Assembly: GCA_023423405.1 (NCBI GenBank)
Contig: JAFAFR010000037.1
Location: 310,001-374,000 of the forward strand
From: Bacteroidota bacterium
Lineage (GTDB): Bacteria; Bacteroidota; Bacteroidia; Chitinophagales; Chitinophagaceae
Length of the DNA stretch: 64,000 nt
Direction: 5' to 3'
Shown: in pieces, positions 17,962 to 28,000 of the stretch
How positions within the stretch are numbered: the first letter of the stretch is position 1
Layout: every line of letters begins with the position of its first letter
Notes under the pieces: generated by a model
What the model was told of the DNA's origin: nothing
Database searches by the model: none
Seen by the model: the letters and a program-made list of their open reading frames with translations, nothing else
Translations under genes and position numbers: made by a program

Positions 17962-18545
17962 GCGGCAAAGAAAAAAGTCCAGCGGCCGCTGAAACCCTTT
18001 TTGGACAAAGCAGCCCGCAGCCTTTTCATGGCCAGTTTTTTATGCGTATGAACCGTTAGTACCGAAAGGTTCAACGCTTCCGCTATGGCCTGGGCCGACA
18101 TCGATTCGAGGTAGGCCATCCGGAAAACCTGTTGCATCTGCGGCGGCATCGCGGCCGTTTCCAATAGGATCAGTTGGATCAACCGGCTGCGGGTTTCTTC
18201 AGTATCGGCTTCGGCCTGGAATTGCTCCAGGTAAGAAGCTTCCTGGTGCGATTGCGCCATCCGGTCCCTTTGCTGCAGGAATACAAAACAACCGTTCCTT
18301 ATTATTACATATAAATAGGCAATCATGCCCTTCAGCGACTCCATATGAGCACGCTTGTCCCAAAGCTTTACAAAGGATTCCGTTACGATATCATAAGCGG
18401 CTGCTTCGTCTTTAGAAAGGCGGCCAGCGTAAGAGATGAGGGCGGAGAAATGTAGCTCCAGCAAGGTTTTCAGGGCAAGTTCATTGCCTTGCCTGAAATC
18501 TTCCAAAAGGGCTTCCGGTGATGTATATGGACCAAGTGTAGCCAT
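17958..18545 (-). CDS. ECF-type RNA polymerase sigma factor
   Basis: 195 residues with sigma region 2 in the first half ('YDIVTESFVKLWDKRAHMES', as in the Bacteroidota FecI-like group) and region 4 in the second half ('MPPQMQQVFRMAYLESMSAQAIAEALNLSVLTVHTHKKLAMKRLR', residues about 133-178). It would redirect RNA polymerase to a SusC-type locus; the orphan FecR gene 4.1 kb downstream on the same strand is the best candidate partner. It is divergent from a small Xre-like gene, and a perfect palindrome lies in the shared 84-base promoter region. Confidence 0.92.
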   Translation of the reverse strand: MATLGPYTSPEALLEDFRQGNELALKTLLELHFSALISYAGRLSKDEAAAYDIVTESFVKLWDKRAHMESLKGMIAYLYVIIRNGCFVFLQQRDRMAQSHQEASYLEQFQAEADTEETRSRLIQLILLETAAMPPQMQQVFRMAYLESMSAQAIAEALNLSVLTVHTHKKLAMKRLRAALSKKGFSGRWTFFFAA

Positions 18546-18574
18546 AACCTTTGCGTGTTACTAAAGTAAAACAT

Positions 18575-18596
18575 TTTCCTATACATGTATAGGAAA
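18575..18596. promoter_or_regulatory. 22-bp perfect palindrome between sigma and Xre-like genes
   Basis: Each half reads TTTCCTATACA and is followed by its exact complement, centred between 18585 and 18586. It lies 30 bases before the sigma start (minus) and 34 bases before the regulator start (plus), as an operator for a dimeric repressor would. A degenerate counterpart precedes the second Xre-like gene. Confidence 0.65.
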
Positions 18597-18629
18597 GCCT
18601 CCGGAATTCTTTGCCGTCCTTGCAAATGA

Positions 18630-18875
18630 ATGCCGAGGGTTGCCAAAAAGTACTCAATTGACCAGTTCATTATTGCCCGCGTCCGGAAGATGCGGCTGGA
18701 ACATGGTTATTCCCAGTTGGATCTGGCCGTCCACCTGGAGCTCTCCTCCGGCTATATCAGTCACATAGAAAGCCCGCGGTACCGCGCTAAATACAACCTG
18801 GGACATCTGAACGAGCTGGCAAAATTATTCAAATGTTCGCCAAGAGATTTCCTGCCGGACAGGCCTTTGCGATAA
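18630..18875 (+). CDS. Small Xre-type helix-turn-helix regulator, copy 1
   Basis: 81 residues consisting almost only of a lambda-Cro/C1-type DNA-binding domain: 'LEHGYSQLDLAVHLELSSGYISHIES' contains the helix-turn-helix (about 24-49), and the end 'LNELAKLFKCSPRDFLPD' is the usual last helix. It is a paralogue of the gene at 19036. A perfect palindrome 34 bases upstream is a likely operator, shared with the divergent ECF sigma gene. No toxin gene is adjacent, so an antitoxin role is unsupported. Its only visible role is transcription control. Confidence 0.82.
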   Translation: MPRVAKKYSIDQFIIARVRKMRLEHGYSQLDLAVHLELSSGYISHIESPRYRAKYNLGHLNELAKLFKCSPRDFLPDRPLR

Positions 18876-18976
18876 TAGGGTTTAAACACCCATTTTATTC
18901 CCAGCAAAGAACCCGCTGGTACCCGGTTTACGACCCGGTTTTTTCACCCAAAACCGGGAAAAAGTCAGTCTAAAGT

Positions 18977-19004
18977 ACATTTTCCGACTTATATATAGGA
19001 CGTC
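18977..19004. promoter_or_regulatory. Degenerate operator-like sequence before Xre copy 2
   Basis: The outer parts CATTTTCC and TATAGGA of the palindrome at 18575-18596 recur here around a changed centre, 32 bases before the second regulator. Both genes also share the leader CGTCCTTGCAnnTGA fused directly to the start codon, which supports duplication of gene plus control region. Confidence 0.4.
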
Positions 19005-19035
19005 CTCTGATCGGCTTTTTCGTCCTTGCACGTGA

Positions 19036-19278
19036 ATGGCAAGGAAGATCCATAAGCACAAAGTGGACCTGTACATCATCTCCCAGGTAAAAAAATGGCG
19101 GGCAGAACTGGGATATACGCAGGAAGATATTGCTATTCACCTGAATGTATCGACGGGATACATTGGTCATATCGAAAGTCCTTATTTCACGGCCAAATAC
19201 AATAACATACAATTGAACGAACTCGCGAAGTTCTTCAAATGCTCACCACTGGAATTTTATTCCAAAGACCCCCTGTAA
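19036..19278 (+). CDS. Small Xre-type helix-turn-helix regulator, copy 2
   Basis: 80 residues, a close paralogue of the gene 160 bases upstream: 'LGYTQEDIAIHLNVSTGYIGHIES' aligns with copy 1, and both end 'LNELAKFFKCSP'/'LNELAKLFKCSP' plus a short tail. The recognition helix differs in a few positions (VSTGYIGHIES against LSSGYISHIES), so the two may have related but not identical sites. It converges on the LytTR gene with a 27-base gap. Confidence 0.82.
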   Translation: MARKIHKHKVDLYIISQVKKWRAELGYTQEDIAIHLNVSTGYIGHIESPYFTAKYNNIQLNELAKFFKCSPLEFYSKDPL

Positions 19279-19305
19279 GGAGGGCTGGTTCAAAAACGGT
19301 CCTCC

Positions 19306-20022
19306 TTATTCGGCGCCGCCTTCGCCCAGCAATTGCTGCACAGCTTCCTTATACGTTTCTCCAATGGGCAGTTCCAACTCACCAATGAATATACTGTTCC
19401 TACGAATGGAATGGATGGCTTTAATGGCCACGATATAAGATTTGTGGATGCGGATGAACCGCGCCGGTGGCAACGACTTTTCAATACCCGTCATGCTGGT
19501 GCGGGAAATCATCGGCCGGCTGCCGCTGCGCAGGTGCAGTTTCACGTAATCGCGCAGGCCTTCCACCCACAGCAGGTCATCAAAATCGATCTTCACCATG
19601 CTGTAGTCGGCCGGCACAAAAAAATAACCCGGCGCCGCTGCCTCCGGGTTTTTTTTCTCCCGTTTCAATTCATAAAGGGCAAGCGCCTTGTTACAGGCTT
19701 TCAGGAAACGCTCCATGGGAACGGGTTTCACCAGGTAGTCCACCACATCAAGGGAATAGCCTTCCAGCGCAAATTGTTTATAGGCCGTTACCATGATCAC
19801 CATAGGCCGCTGGGTGAGGCTTTCAATGAATTGCAGCCCGGTGAGCCCGGGCATCTGGATATCAATAAAAACCAGGTCAACCGCTTGTTCCTGCAGCGCC
19901 TTCGTCGCCTCAAAGGCGTCGGAGCAGCAAGCCACCAGTTGCAGAAAAGGCACTTTGCTGATATTGTCCACCAGGAGGCCCAGGGCCAGGGGTTCGTCGT
20001 CTATGGCGATACAACGTAACAT
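19306..20022 (-). CDS. LytTR-family response regulator
   Basis: 238 residues. Receiver domain 1-120 with acidic pocket D8/D9, phosphoacceptor D54 ('VFIDIQMPG') and Lys98 ('YLVKP'). LytTR DNA-binding domain from about 134 to the end ('FDDLLWVEGLRDYVKLHL', 'FIRIHKSYIVAIKAI'). Its start codon overlaps the stop of the histidine kinase gene by one base (TGATG), which indicates translational coupling. It should act as the output of that kinase; likely targets include the outer-membrane protein gene in front of the pair. Confidence 0.95.
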   Translation of the reverse strand: MLRCIAIDDEPLALGLLVDNISKVPFLQLVACCSDAFEATKALQEQAVDLVFIDIQMPGLTGLQFIESLTQRPMVIMVTAYKQFALEGYSLDVVDYLVKPVPMERFLKACNKALALYELKREKKNPEAAAPGYFFVPADYSMVKIDFDDLLWVEGLRDYVKLHLRSGSRPMISRTSMTGIEKSLPPARFIRIHKSYIVAIKAIHSIRRNSIFIGELELPIGETYKEAVQQLLGEGGAE

Positions 20023-21029
20023 CAGGTCAGTTTTAATTTCAGCCGCACGTCAAAAATACCATCGGCGCGGTTCACCAACAGGCTGTGCTTTCCGGGATAC
20101 AGCAGGTTGAGCCGCCGGGCCACATTTTGCAGGCCAATGCCCGAAGTCCGGTCTTTCACTTCTTCCTTCTGCGGATTAAACGCATTGCGCACCTCGAATT
20201 CGATGCCACCGGCCTCCTCCCGCAAGTGAATATAAATAGAAGGATTTTCAATCAGCCCCACACCGTGTTTAAAGGCATTCTCCACGAAGGGGATCAGCAG
20301 CATGGGTTCGATCTGGTAGTTCCGCTGCGGTTCCTCCAGCAGCACATCCATTCTCACTTTCGATCCAAACCTTTGCTGCTGCAGGTCGATATAATTGCGC
20401 AGGTAACCGATCTCATCGCTGATGAACACTTTTTCTTCGTCGGTATCATAGAGCATGTACTGCATCAGGCCCGACAATTTCATGATGGTGGGCTCCAACT
20501 GGTCGCTTTTCATGCGCACCAGCGCCACCATATTGTTCAGCACATTGAATATAAAATGCGGACTGATCTGCGAGCGTAGAAAAGAAAGTTCGGTCTTCAG
20601 GTTTTCATCCTGCTTTTCCAGCAGCAGCTTCTCCATCCTGGACCGGTCGAGCAGAAATTTATAGGCCGTACTAACGGCCATGGTCAGCACAAAGGTGGGC
20701 AGGTTAAAACCTGTGCTGAGCCAAACATTGGGCTTCCTCGTTTCGATCAGGGCCCGGAACATGCCGAGGTGAATGGCCAGGATCAATGCAAACACACCGG
20801 CGGCCACGGCTCCGTACAGAAGGTACTTTTTGGTATAGAGCAGGCGCGGCACCAGCAGGTTGGCATTAAAATAGAAAAGCATCACCCAGAACAATCCCGT
20901 TAAGGTATTGAGCATAATGAACCGTAGTTCATCGGGGTTGGCGGGCCTGTTCTCATTGTAGTGGTTGCGGAAGAGGTAGGGAATGGAAAACACTACCAGC
21001 CAGGCCAGCACATGCAGGAGCACCTGCAT
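20022..21029 (-). CDS. LytS-type sensor histidine kinase
   Basis: 335 residues from the ATG at 21029; a GTG at 21065 in frame would add 12 residues and is also plausible, while the full open frame would overlap the upstream gene. Four membrane segments (about residues 1-125) are followed by a coiled region and the His_kinase domain with the phospho-acceptor box 'LRSQISPHFIFNVLNN', then an ATPase region ('LIPFVENAFKHGV', 'GIGLQNVARRLNLLYPG'). It transfers phosphate to the LytTR regulator encoded immediately downstream. Stimulus unknown. Confidence 0.93.
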   Translation of the reverse strand: MQVLLHVLAWLVVFSIPYLFRNHYNENRPANPDELRFIMLNTLTGLFWVMLFYFNANLLVPRLLYTKKYLLYGAVAAGVFALILAIHLGMFRALIETRKPNVWLSTGFNLPTFVLTMAVSTAYKFLLDRSRMEKLLLEKQDENLKTELSFLRSQISPHFIFNVLNNMVALVRMKSDQLEPTIMKLSGLMQYMLYDTDEEKVFISDEIGYLRNYIDLQQQRFGSKVRMDVLLEEPQRNYQIEPMLLIPFVENAFKHGVGLIENPSIYIHLREEAGGIEFEVRNAFNPQKEEVKDRTSGIGLQNVARRLNLLYPGKHSLLVNRADGIFDVRLKLKLT

Positions 21030-21099
21030 CCATTTACGATTTCCACTTACCGGTTCTATGATCACTGTATTTTGTTTAAGATAACAGATTCGTTCAATT

Positions 21100-23691
21100 T
21101 TACAATGCGTCCGACTGGAATTGTTCGGTGCTTTGCGATTTCCGTTTGAAAAGAGTCGCGTCCATCTTACCAAAACTGTAGGCCAGGTTCAGGCGGAACA
21201 TTTGCGGATCGCGCAGCCGGGTATAGTCCTGCGTAAAATAATCGCTGTAAGAATACTGGCTCTGCGTACGGCTGCGGAAGATATCGTTCATGCTGAGCGA
21301 TACCGAGAATTTGTTGTTCAGGAAACTCTTCCGGATGGCGGCATCCACGGCGTAAAAAGAACGGATATATCCCTGGGAGGCGCTCTGGGCCATCATTCCC
21401 GGCGGCGGGCCACCGGGACCGCCACCCTGGTTGTTGCTGGTGACCAGGTTGGTGCGCGACTGGTACATGCCCGACACCTGCACACTGAAATTATGGGGCA
21501 GCCTGAAATTGTTGTTCAGTTTGCCAAACCAGCTCCAGAGCGCATCCTGGCCCGTCGTGGAAGAGCTGGCGTTCACTTTTGAGTTGTAGATATTCAGATC
21601 GGCCGAGGTGCTGAACCATTTGGTCCAGTTCTGCATCACCGTTAGTTCCGTACCGGCTGCATAGGCCGAGTTGGCATTGATAAAAGTGTTCACCAGCTTG
21701 GCGGTACCGTTCGCATCGGTGTAGGAATCGAGATAACTGGTGATGAGGTTATTCGTTTTCTTATAATACAGGGAAGCGAGGAAACTGTTGTTGCCACCAT
21801 AGGTCTTCAGGTAATTCAGCTCGAAGTTCTGGGTGAATTCCGGTACCAGGTTGGGATTACCCTGGCGGATGTTCAGCTTATCGGTTGAGTCGATAAAAGG
21901 AATGAGCTGGAAAAAATTGGGCCGGTTGATGCGGCGCGTATAAGAAAATTGCAGCTCCTGGTTTCCTTTCAGTTGCTGGCTCAGGAACACGGAAGGGAAA
22001 AGACTGATGGGATAGGAATTGGAAAATGTTTCCCTGGTATCCGTCAGTTCACCCTGGTAGTTGGAGCTCTCTGCCCGCAAGCCGATCTTGTACCCGAAAT
22101 TGTGAATGCTGTTGCTCACCGTCGCATAAGCGGCATATACATTGTCGGAGCTCTTGTAATTGCTGGCAGTAGAAGGCTGCAATACATATTCACCGGTGAG
22201 CGGATCAAGAATATAGTTGTTATTGATATTGATTCTGCTGCGAATGGCAGCACGGGCACCGGTTTCCAGCTTCAGGCCGGTTTTGAACTGCTTGCTGTAA
22301 TCGGCCTGGAGCACCAGGTTTTTGTCGGTACCGCCGCCCACGAGTTTCTGGGTAAGCGTATTGGCAATGCTGCTGTTTTTGTCGCCGCTGAAATAGTCGG
22401 TGGTGTAAATCGTATTGTTATCGCCTTTACCGGTGAAATAATTCGCGTTAACAGTGAGGTCTTCCTTGTCGCTGAAGATATGTTTCATCCCGGCAGTAAT
22501 TCCCTGCCCGTTAAAGATCCGCGAACTGCTGGTATAACGCTGGCTATAGGAAGAGCTGGCGCCATCCTGGAAGAGGCTGTCGGTGCTGGTCTGCAGGTAG
22601 GAATCGCCACCCATATCACCACGCATACGCATGCCTGTGAGGGACAGCGTGGTTTTGTTGGTGACGAGGTAGTCAATACCCAGGCGCCCGAAGAGCATGG
22701 ACCCGGTGTTGTTGTCCTTGTTGATCTGCTGCAGCGAAGTAACCGGGTCTTCGGCGAGATTGGTGCGGTTAATGGTGCCCGTTGTTTTGCCGCTGACCTG
22801 CCGCAGGTTGATGCCTGCATTGATGTTCACCTTGTTCTGGCGCACATTGAAATCAGCGCCGCCGTCGAGGGCTCCGTATTTATTGATACCTGCCCGCAGG
22901 TTACCGTTATAGCCGGTCTTTTTATTCTTTTTCAGGATGATGTTGAGGATGCCTGCGCCGCCGCCGGATGCGTCGTATTTGGCAGAAGGATTGGTGATCA
23001 CTTCCACGGATTCGATGGCGCTGGCGGGTATCTGCTCCAGGGTAAGCGTTGTGGGAAGTCCGTCTACCAGGATCTGCGGCGTGCTGTTACGGAGCGACAC
23101 ATTGCCGTCGATGTCGACCTGGAGAGAGGGCACGTTTTTCATCACGTCGATGGCTGTACCGCCTTCGCTTACGATGTTCTTGTCCACGTTGAATACCTTC
23201 TTATCGATATCGAGTTTCATCGCGTTCTTTGAAGCCGTTACCACCACGCCGGTGAGCTCACTAACGGAGGTGCTTAAACGAATTGACCCCATATCCTGCC
23301 CGGTCTTTCCCGGTTCGAAACCTATATTCTCTTCGCGCGACTGGAAACCGACACCGGAGATCCGGAGGCTGAGCGTGCTGCGAAGGGGCAGATCTTCAAA
23401 ACTGAACTCGCCGTTGTTACGGGTGGTAAACCCTTTGAGAAGAACTTCGTTGCTCTTGCCGGTTTTCCCGTCTTTTTTCTTCTCCATAACATATACCGAA
23501 ATACCCGGCAGTTCCTTACCGGTGCTGTCGGTGATCTTTCCGTATACATGGCCGATGGTCATGGTGGCGGCCCTGGCGCCGGGAGCCTGTCCGGGTGCCG
23601 GTGTTTGCGCCTGCGTAGCTCCCTGCGCCGGCGGTTGCGCAACCACTTTTAAACCCGCCAACAAAGCAATGAGCCAGATTGTCTTTTTCAT
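21100..23691 (-). CDS. Outer-membrane beta-barrel protein with CarboxypepD_reg and TonB-plug-like domains
   Basis: 863 residues: signal peptide 'MKKTIWLIALLAGLKVVAQ', a Pro/Gln/Ala-rich linker, a carboxypeptidase regulatory-like domain (about 48-140, 'GHVYGKITDSTGKELPGISV'), a plug-like domain (about 145-250, 'GVVVTASKNAMKLDIDKKVF' and 'IPASAIESVEVITNPSAKYD') and a long barrel of the OMP_b-brl_2 type ending 'LRDPQMFRLNLAYSFGKMDATLFKR'. It is a TonB-dependent-receptor-like protein of the kind without SusD partner. The LytS/LytR genes follow 34-70 bases downstream and may respond to the same cue. Transported compound unknown. Confidence 0.92.
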   Translation of the reverse strand: MKKTIWLIALLAGLKVVAQPPAQGATQAQTPAPGQAPGARAATMTIGHVYGKITDSTGKELPGISVYVMEKKKDGKTGKSNEVLLKGFTTRNNGEFSFEDLPLRSTLSLRISGVGFQSREENIGFEPGKTGQDMGSIRLSTSVSELTGVVVTASKNAMKLDIDKKVFNVDKNIVSEGGTAIDVMKNVPSLQVDIDGNVSLRNSTPQILVDGLPTTLTLEQIPASAIESVEVITNPSAKYDASGGGAGILNIILKKNKKTGYNGNLRAGINKYGALDGGADFNVRQNKVNINAGINLRQVSGKTTGTINRTNLAEDPVTSLQQINKDNNTGSMLFGRLGIDYLVTNKTTLSLTGMRMRGDMGGDSYLQTSTDSLFQDGASSSYSQRYTSSSRIFNGQGITAGMKHIFSDKEDLTVNANYFTGKGDNNTIYTTDYFSGDKNSSIANTLTQKLVGGGTDKNLVLQADYSKQFKTGLKLETGARAAIRSRININNNYILDPLTGEYVLQPSTASNYKSSDNVYAAYATVSNSIHNFGYKIGLRAESSNYQGELTDTRETFSNSYPISLFPSVFLSQQLKGNQELQFSYTRRINRPNFFQLIPFIDSTDKLNIRQGNPNLVPEFTQNFELNYLKTYGGNNSFLASLYYKKTNNLITSYLDSYTDANGTAKLVNTFINANSAYAAGTELTVMQNWTKWFSTSADLNIYNSKVNASSSTTGQDALWSWFGKLNNNFRLPHNFSVQVSGMYQSRTNLVTSNNQGGGPGGPPPGMMAQSASQGYIRSFYAVDAAIRKSFLNNKFSVSLSMNDIFRSRTQSQYSYSDYFTQDYTRLRDPQMFRLNLAYSFGKMDATLFKRKSQSTEQFQSDAL

Positions 23692-23725
23692 CTTGTCCGA
23701 TTATGGGATCTGTAATATCACCGGA

Positions 23726-23733
23726 CAAAACTA
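23726..23733 (-). promoter_or_regulatory. Bacteroidota -7-like element before the barrel protein gene
   Basis: On the minus strand the sequence reads TAGTTTTG, a match to the TAnnTTTG consensus, 34 bases before the start at 23691. No good -33 element is seen at the usual distance. Confidence 0.35.
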
Positions 23734-23810
23734 GACAGCGGCAGCAGGCCCAGCCGGACCATTGCGGCAAACCCCGAAAATTCAGCGGCAAAACAGGAAG
23801 CAGGGAACAC

Positions 23811-24983
23811 TCATAAATAGCTCAGCCACCATTTTTCCCGGTGCTGCTGTTTGTAACGATCGAATTTTTTGCAGAGCGGGTAAAGCAGCAGCACCACCAG
23901 GATCCAAAAGCCGTATACCGCCAGCAGGCTGAAACCGTAGCCCTGCAGGTCGGGCACAAAAATGATAAAAGTGGGCAGTACAAAAGACTGCCAGCCAAAG
24001 CCCGTCAGTTGCGCCGCGATCATGGCGATAATATGAAGCAGGTAAATGTGCAGGATATAGTAAAAGAAAGGAACGCGGCCATAGGTGGAGAAAAAGCCCG
24101 CTATCTTACCACGGCATTTTTCGGTAAACGCCAGGAACAGGAAAGCGCCACCCAGGGTCATCAGCAGGTATTGCAGCGAAGGCGGGTATTTCGCGGGGTT
24201 CAGGAAATCCATCAACCCTTTCACAAAGCTGTCGTACGGCTTCCAGGGCACGGGATTACCATATATATTGGTAGCCCGCAACACCACAAAAAGCAGGAGC
24301 GACGCCAGGCCCAGGCCGGTAAGGATCTTTTTCCTTTTCGCCGGATCAACACCCGGTTCATATATTCCGCCGAACCAGTAACCGAGCGACATCACCGCGA
24401 TCCAGGGAATGAGCGGGTAACCGATCAGTACCTGCCGGTGCGCGCTGAGCGCATATACATTTTGCCGGTGCAGTACATCCCAGACCACGCTGTTGCCCAC
24501 CTGCAGGTTATCGAGCAGGTTGTGCCCAAAAATGAGCACCAAACTGAACCAAAGCACATATTGCCGCGGCAGGTAAATGAGCGCCGACAACACCACCATA
24601 CTTACGCCAAGCGACCAGATGACCAGGGCATTGATCGTGCGCCATTGCAGGTCGAAATACCAGCCAAAAGTGATGATGGTGAATTCCAGCAAAACCAGCC
24701 AGAGGCCTCGTTTCAGCAGGAAGGAAGACAACTCGCCGCGTGTTCTGCGCTTGCCGGCCATATAAGCGGAAAGCCCTGCAAGAAAACTGAATGCAGGTGC
24801 ACAAAAATGGGTGATCCAGCGGGTGAAAAAAATCGGCAACGTTGTTTTTGCGGGATCAGCCGGGTCAAAGAAAAAAGAATCGTAATGAAAATAATCGCGT
24901 ACATGGTCCAGGGCCATGATCACCATTACCAGTCCCTTTAACAGATCGATGGATTCAATCCGGTTGTAAGCAGTAGGTTTCAT
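23811..24983 (-). CDS. DUF1624/heparan-alpha-glucosaminide acetyltransferase-like membrane protein
   Basis: 390 residues from the ATG at 24983; the longer open frame adds a hydrophilic stretch unlike the family. It begins 'RIESIDLLKGLVMVIMALDHVRDYF', the hallmark of DUF1624 proteins with the conserved Asp-His pair, and has about ten membrane segments. The related eukaryotic HGSNAT moves acetyl groups across a membrane onto sugar. In this context (next to a GH2 enzyme) a role in acyl transfer to extracytoplasmic sugars is conceivable but unproven. Confidence 0.85.
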   Translation of the reverse strand: MKPTAYNRIESIDLLKGLVMVIMALDHVRDYFHYDSFFFDPADPAKTTLPIFFTRWITHFCAPAFSFLAGLSAYMAGKRRTRGELSSFLLKRGLWLVLLEFTIITFGWYFDLQWRTINALVIWSLGVSMVVLSALIYLPRQYVLWFSLVLIFGHNLLDNLQVGNSVVWDVLHRQNVYALSAHRQVLIGYPLIPWIAVMSLGYWFGGIYEPGVDPAKRKKILTGLGLASLLLFVVLRATNIYGNPVPWKPYDSFVKGLMDFLNPAKYPPSLQYLLMTLGGAFLFLAFTEKCRGKIAGFFSTYGRVPFFYYILHIYLLHIIAMIAAQLTGFGWQSFVLPTFIIFVPDLQGYGFSLLAVYGFWILVVLLLYPLCKKFDRYKQQHREKWWLSYL

Positions 24984-25095
24984 TTGCAACAGCGGAGCTG
25001 CATTTACTGGTGAAGCTACATTTTTTACGGTAAATCCGGCAGGTTCGTTTTCAGCCCCAGCGCGGCAAAAACCCATGCGTCAATAACACGACTGC

Positions 25096-28000
25096 TCAGC
25101 GCAACGGCCGGATCCAATAACTGAAACGGTGATCGCGAAACGGAATGCGGTACTGCTCCAGCGGCAACGCACCCCAACTGTCCATTCCCTGCACACCCAG
25201 TTGCAACAGGTCGAGGTGCATGTACACCCGGTTGCGCGGCACCAGTTCACCGGAATGATACTGGTGCTTTTCCGGCGCCGGATCAAGGTCGTCGAGCGAA
25301 TAGGGTAATGCAGAAAAACTGAGTAAACTATCGGTAAAGGCTACCTGCAGTCCCCTGCCTTTTTGGTCGGTAAGGTTCACCCAGCGTACTTCCGTTTTGT
25401 TGCCACTTTCCTGCGGACGCGCATACGGAAAGTATTGCTCCGAAAGAGTTTGCCTGTAGCGCCCGATAAAAGAAGCGGTCTTGCGATCCCAGTAGTTCTC
25501 ACCGGGGCCGCGGCCCAGCCATTCGATATTGCTCAATGCAGCAGGAAGCTCCAGGTCGGTTCCGATCCGCATCATTAAGTTGTGTTTGCCTTTTATGGCA
25601 TGGAAGAAGTTGTCCACTTTGATGCTGCCATCGTTCAGCACCGTAAACTGTTGTTCGTTTTCTGCATCGCCTTTCAGCAGCGTGGTTTTTACCGTAATAC
25701 GGACGCCATCGCCGGTCGCTTCCCAGGTAGTTTTCTTTTCCGCCAGGGAATCGTTGCTGTAAACATTCCGCCAAATACGCTGTGACCGGTTGAGGCCGGC
25801 GCCTATATCGTTATCAGTAGGAGCACGATAGAAGGCAGGAACCGGACCCGAAAGGATCAACGGGTTACCTTTAAAATTATAAGCCACCAGCCGGCCGGCG
25901 GCGAGGTCAAAATCCACCGTAACATTGGCGCCGCTGATCTTCAGCAGGCCGCCCTGCTCCCTGGCCGACAATGATTTCCCATTGGCTGTAACCGTGAAGG
26001 GTTGCGGGTTTCCGCTCCAGGCGATTTGCTCCGCAGCTATTTCATATCCTTTTTCCAGGAAGGGTTCGGTTGCCCGTAGCCGGTAGGATATATTCAGAAA
26101 ATATTCCTTCCCCGCCCTGGCGCGTGTTTTAATGGGAAGCACAATCGTTTCAGTTTGACGCGGCGCTACACTCAACTGGGGAACAATTCCTTTTTCAACC
26201 GTTACACCCTCTTCGAGCAACTGCCATTGCAGCTCATAGTTGCTTAGGTCGCGGAAGAAATAGCTGTTATTGACCTGTATGCGGTTGTCGCCGGCATAAC
26301 TGGTTTTAATAAACTGGTGCACCTTTTTCACTTCCAGGGCCATGGGCGTAAGGCCACGATGGGCCGTCACCACACCTTTCACGCAAAAATTGTTGTCGCT
26401 GAAATCTTCGTTCACCGGGCCTTCCAGCGGAAAGTCGCCACCATAGGCCATGATCCTTTTCCCGTTCTTAACAGTATCGATGGCCTGATCGATCCATTCC
26501 CAGATGAACCCGCCCTGGAGTTTGGGATGGTTTTCAATGGCATCCCAGTATTCTTTGAAATTGCCGAGACTGTTGCCCATGATGTGCGCATACTCACTCA
26601 TGATGAAGGGGCGCGTGTTGTTGCTGCGGGAATAACGGATCAGCCCGTTCGGCTCGGGATACTGGGGCACGATCATATCGGTATTGAAATCGTTTTCGGC
26701 ACGTTCGTATTGCACAGGGCGGCTGCTGTCCTGTTTCTTCAGCCATTCGTAGGCTTCATAGAAGTTGACGCCGTTGCCGGCCTCGTTGCCAAGCGACCAG
26801 GTGACCACCGAAGGATGGTTCTTATCGCGCTCGTACATGCGCCTGATGCGCTCTAAGTGCGGCATGCGCCATTGCTTGTCGTTCCCCAGCGTATAGTCAA
26901 GACTGTAATACCGGCCGTGCGATTCGATATTGGCTTCGTCCACCACGTAAAGGCCGTACTCATCGCAAAGCTCCATCCAGTAAGGATCGGGCGGGTAGTG
27001 CGAATGCCGAACGGCATTGACGTTGAGCTTCTTCATCATCTCCATGTCTTTTCGCATATCCGCCTGCGTGAGCGTGTGACCCTGGGTGGCGTTGTGCTCG
27101 TGTCGGTTCACTCCTTTCAGGAAAACACGTTGTCCGTTCACCAGGAAATCACTGCCCTTTATTTCCACCGACCGGAAGCCCACCCGCTGCGGACGCACTT
27201 CCAGTGTCTTCCCCTCCTTGTCTTTCAGTTCAATGAACAGGGTATAGAGATGAGGCGTTTCGGCCGACCAGGTATGAATATTATTAAGGGTCGTTTCGAG
27301 CGATACCTGTTTCCAGAAATTGCCCAGCACAGTAGCAGGATCCGTTTGCTGCCGCCAGATGGTATCGCCTTTTTTATCTACCAGTTGCAATGCCACGGAA
27401 AAAGTATCGGGCTTGCTGTGGTTGGTCCTGCGATCAATGCGGTCGTTGTTGATGGTAAGATCGAGCTGCAGCAGGCCGTTGCGGTAGGAAGCGTCAAGCC
27501 CCGCATTCACTTTCAGATCGCCGATGTGCAGTTTGGGCGTGGCATAGAGATAAACGTCGCGCTCAATGCCCGAGATGCGCCACATGTCCTGGCATTCGAG
27601 ATAGGAGCCATCGCTCCAGCGATACACCTGGAGGGCAATGGTGTTCTCACCAGGATGTACGTATTTGGTGATATCGAATTCGGCAGCCAGCTTACTGTCT
27701 TCGCTGTAGCCTACCTTAACACCATTCACCCAAATAAAGAAGGCCGATTTTACAGCACCCAGGCTGATGAACACCTGGCGGTCTTTCCAGGATTCGGGGA
27801 TGTTGATTTTGCGACGGTAAGATCCAACGGGGTTGTTATTGGCAGGAATGTCGAAGGGCGGGTTCAGGGCCGCACCGGTTTTTTTCCGGCCCGTAAATTC
27901 GTAGGGGTGGTTCACGTAAATGGGCAGACCGTAACCGTTAACCTCCCAGTTGGCCGGCACTTTAAAATTGTCCCAGTTTGAATCGTCGAAACCGGGGCGG

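Noticed and set aside
18630..19278. Toxin-antitoxin module of the HigBA type
   Set aside because: Both small genes are DNA-binding paralogues; no RelE/HigB-like or other toxin gene is adjacent.
21949..23232. 427-codon plus-strand open frame
   Set aside because: It lies entirely antisense to the outer-membrane barrel gene, which has a signal peptide and recognisable domains; the frame has no motif and reflects GC-rich codon bias.
23841..24941. 366-codon plus-strand open frame
   Set aside because: Antisense to the DUF1624 membrane protein; composition (Gln/Arg/His-rich) is typical of a shadow frame.
26857..27981. 374-codon plus-strand open frame
   Set aside because: Antisense to the GH2 enzyme; no family features.
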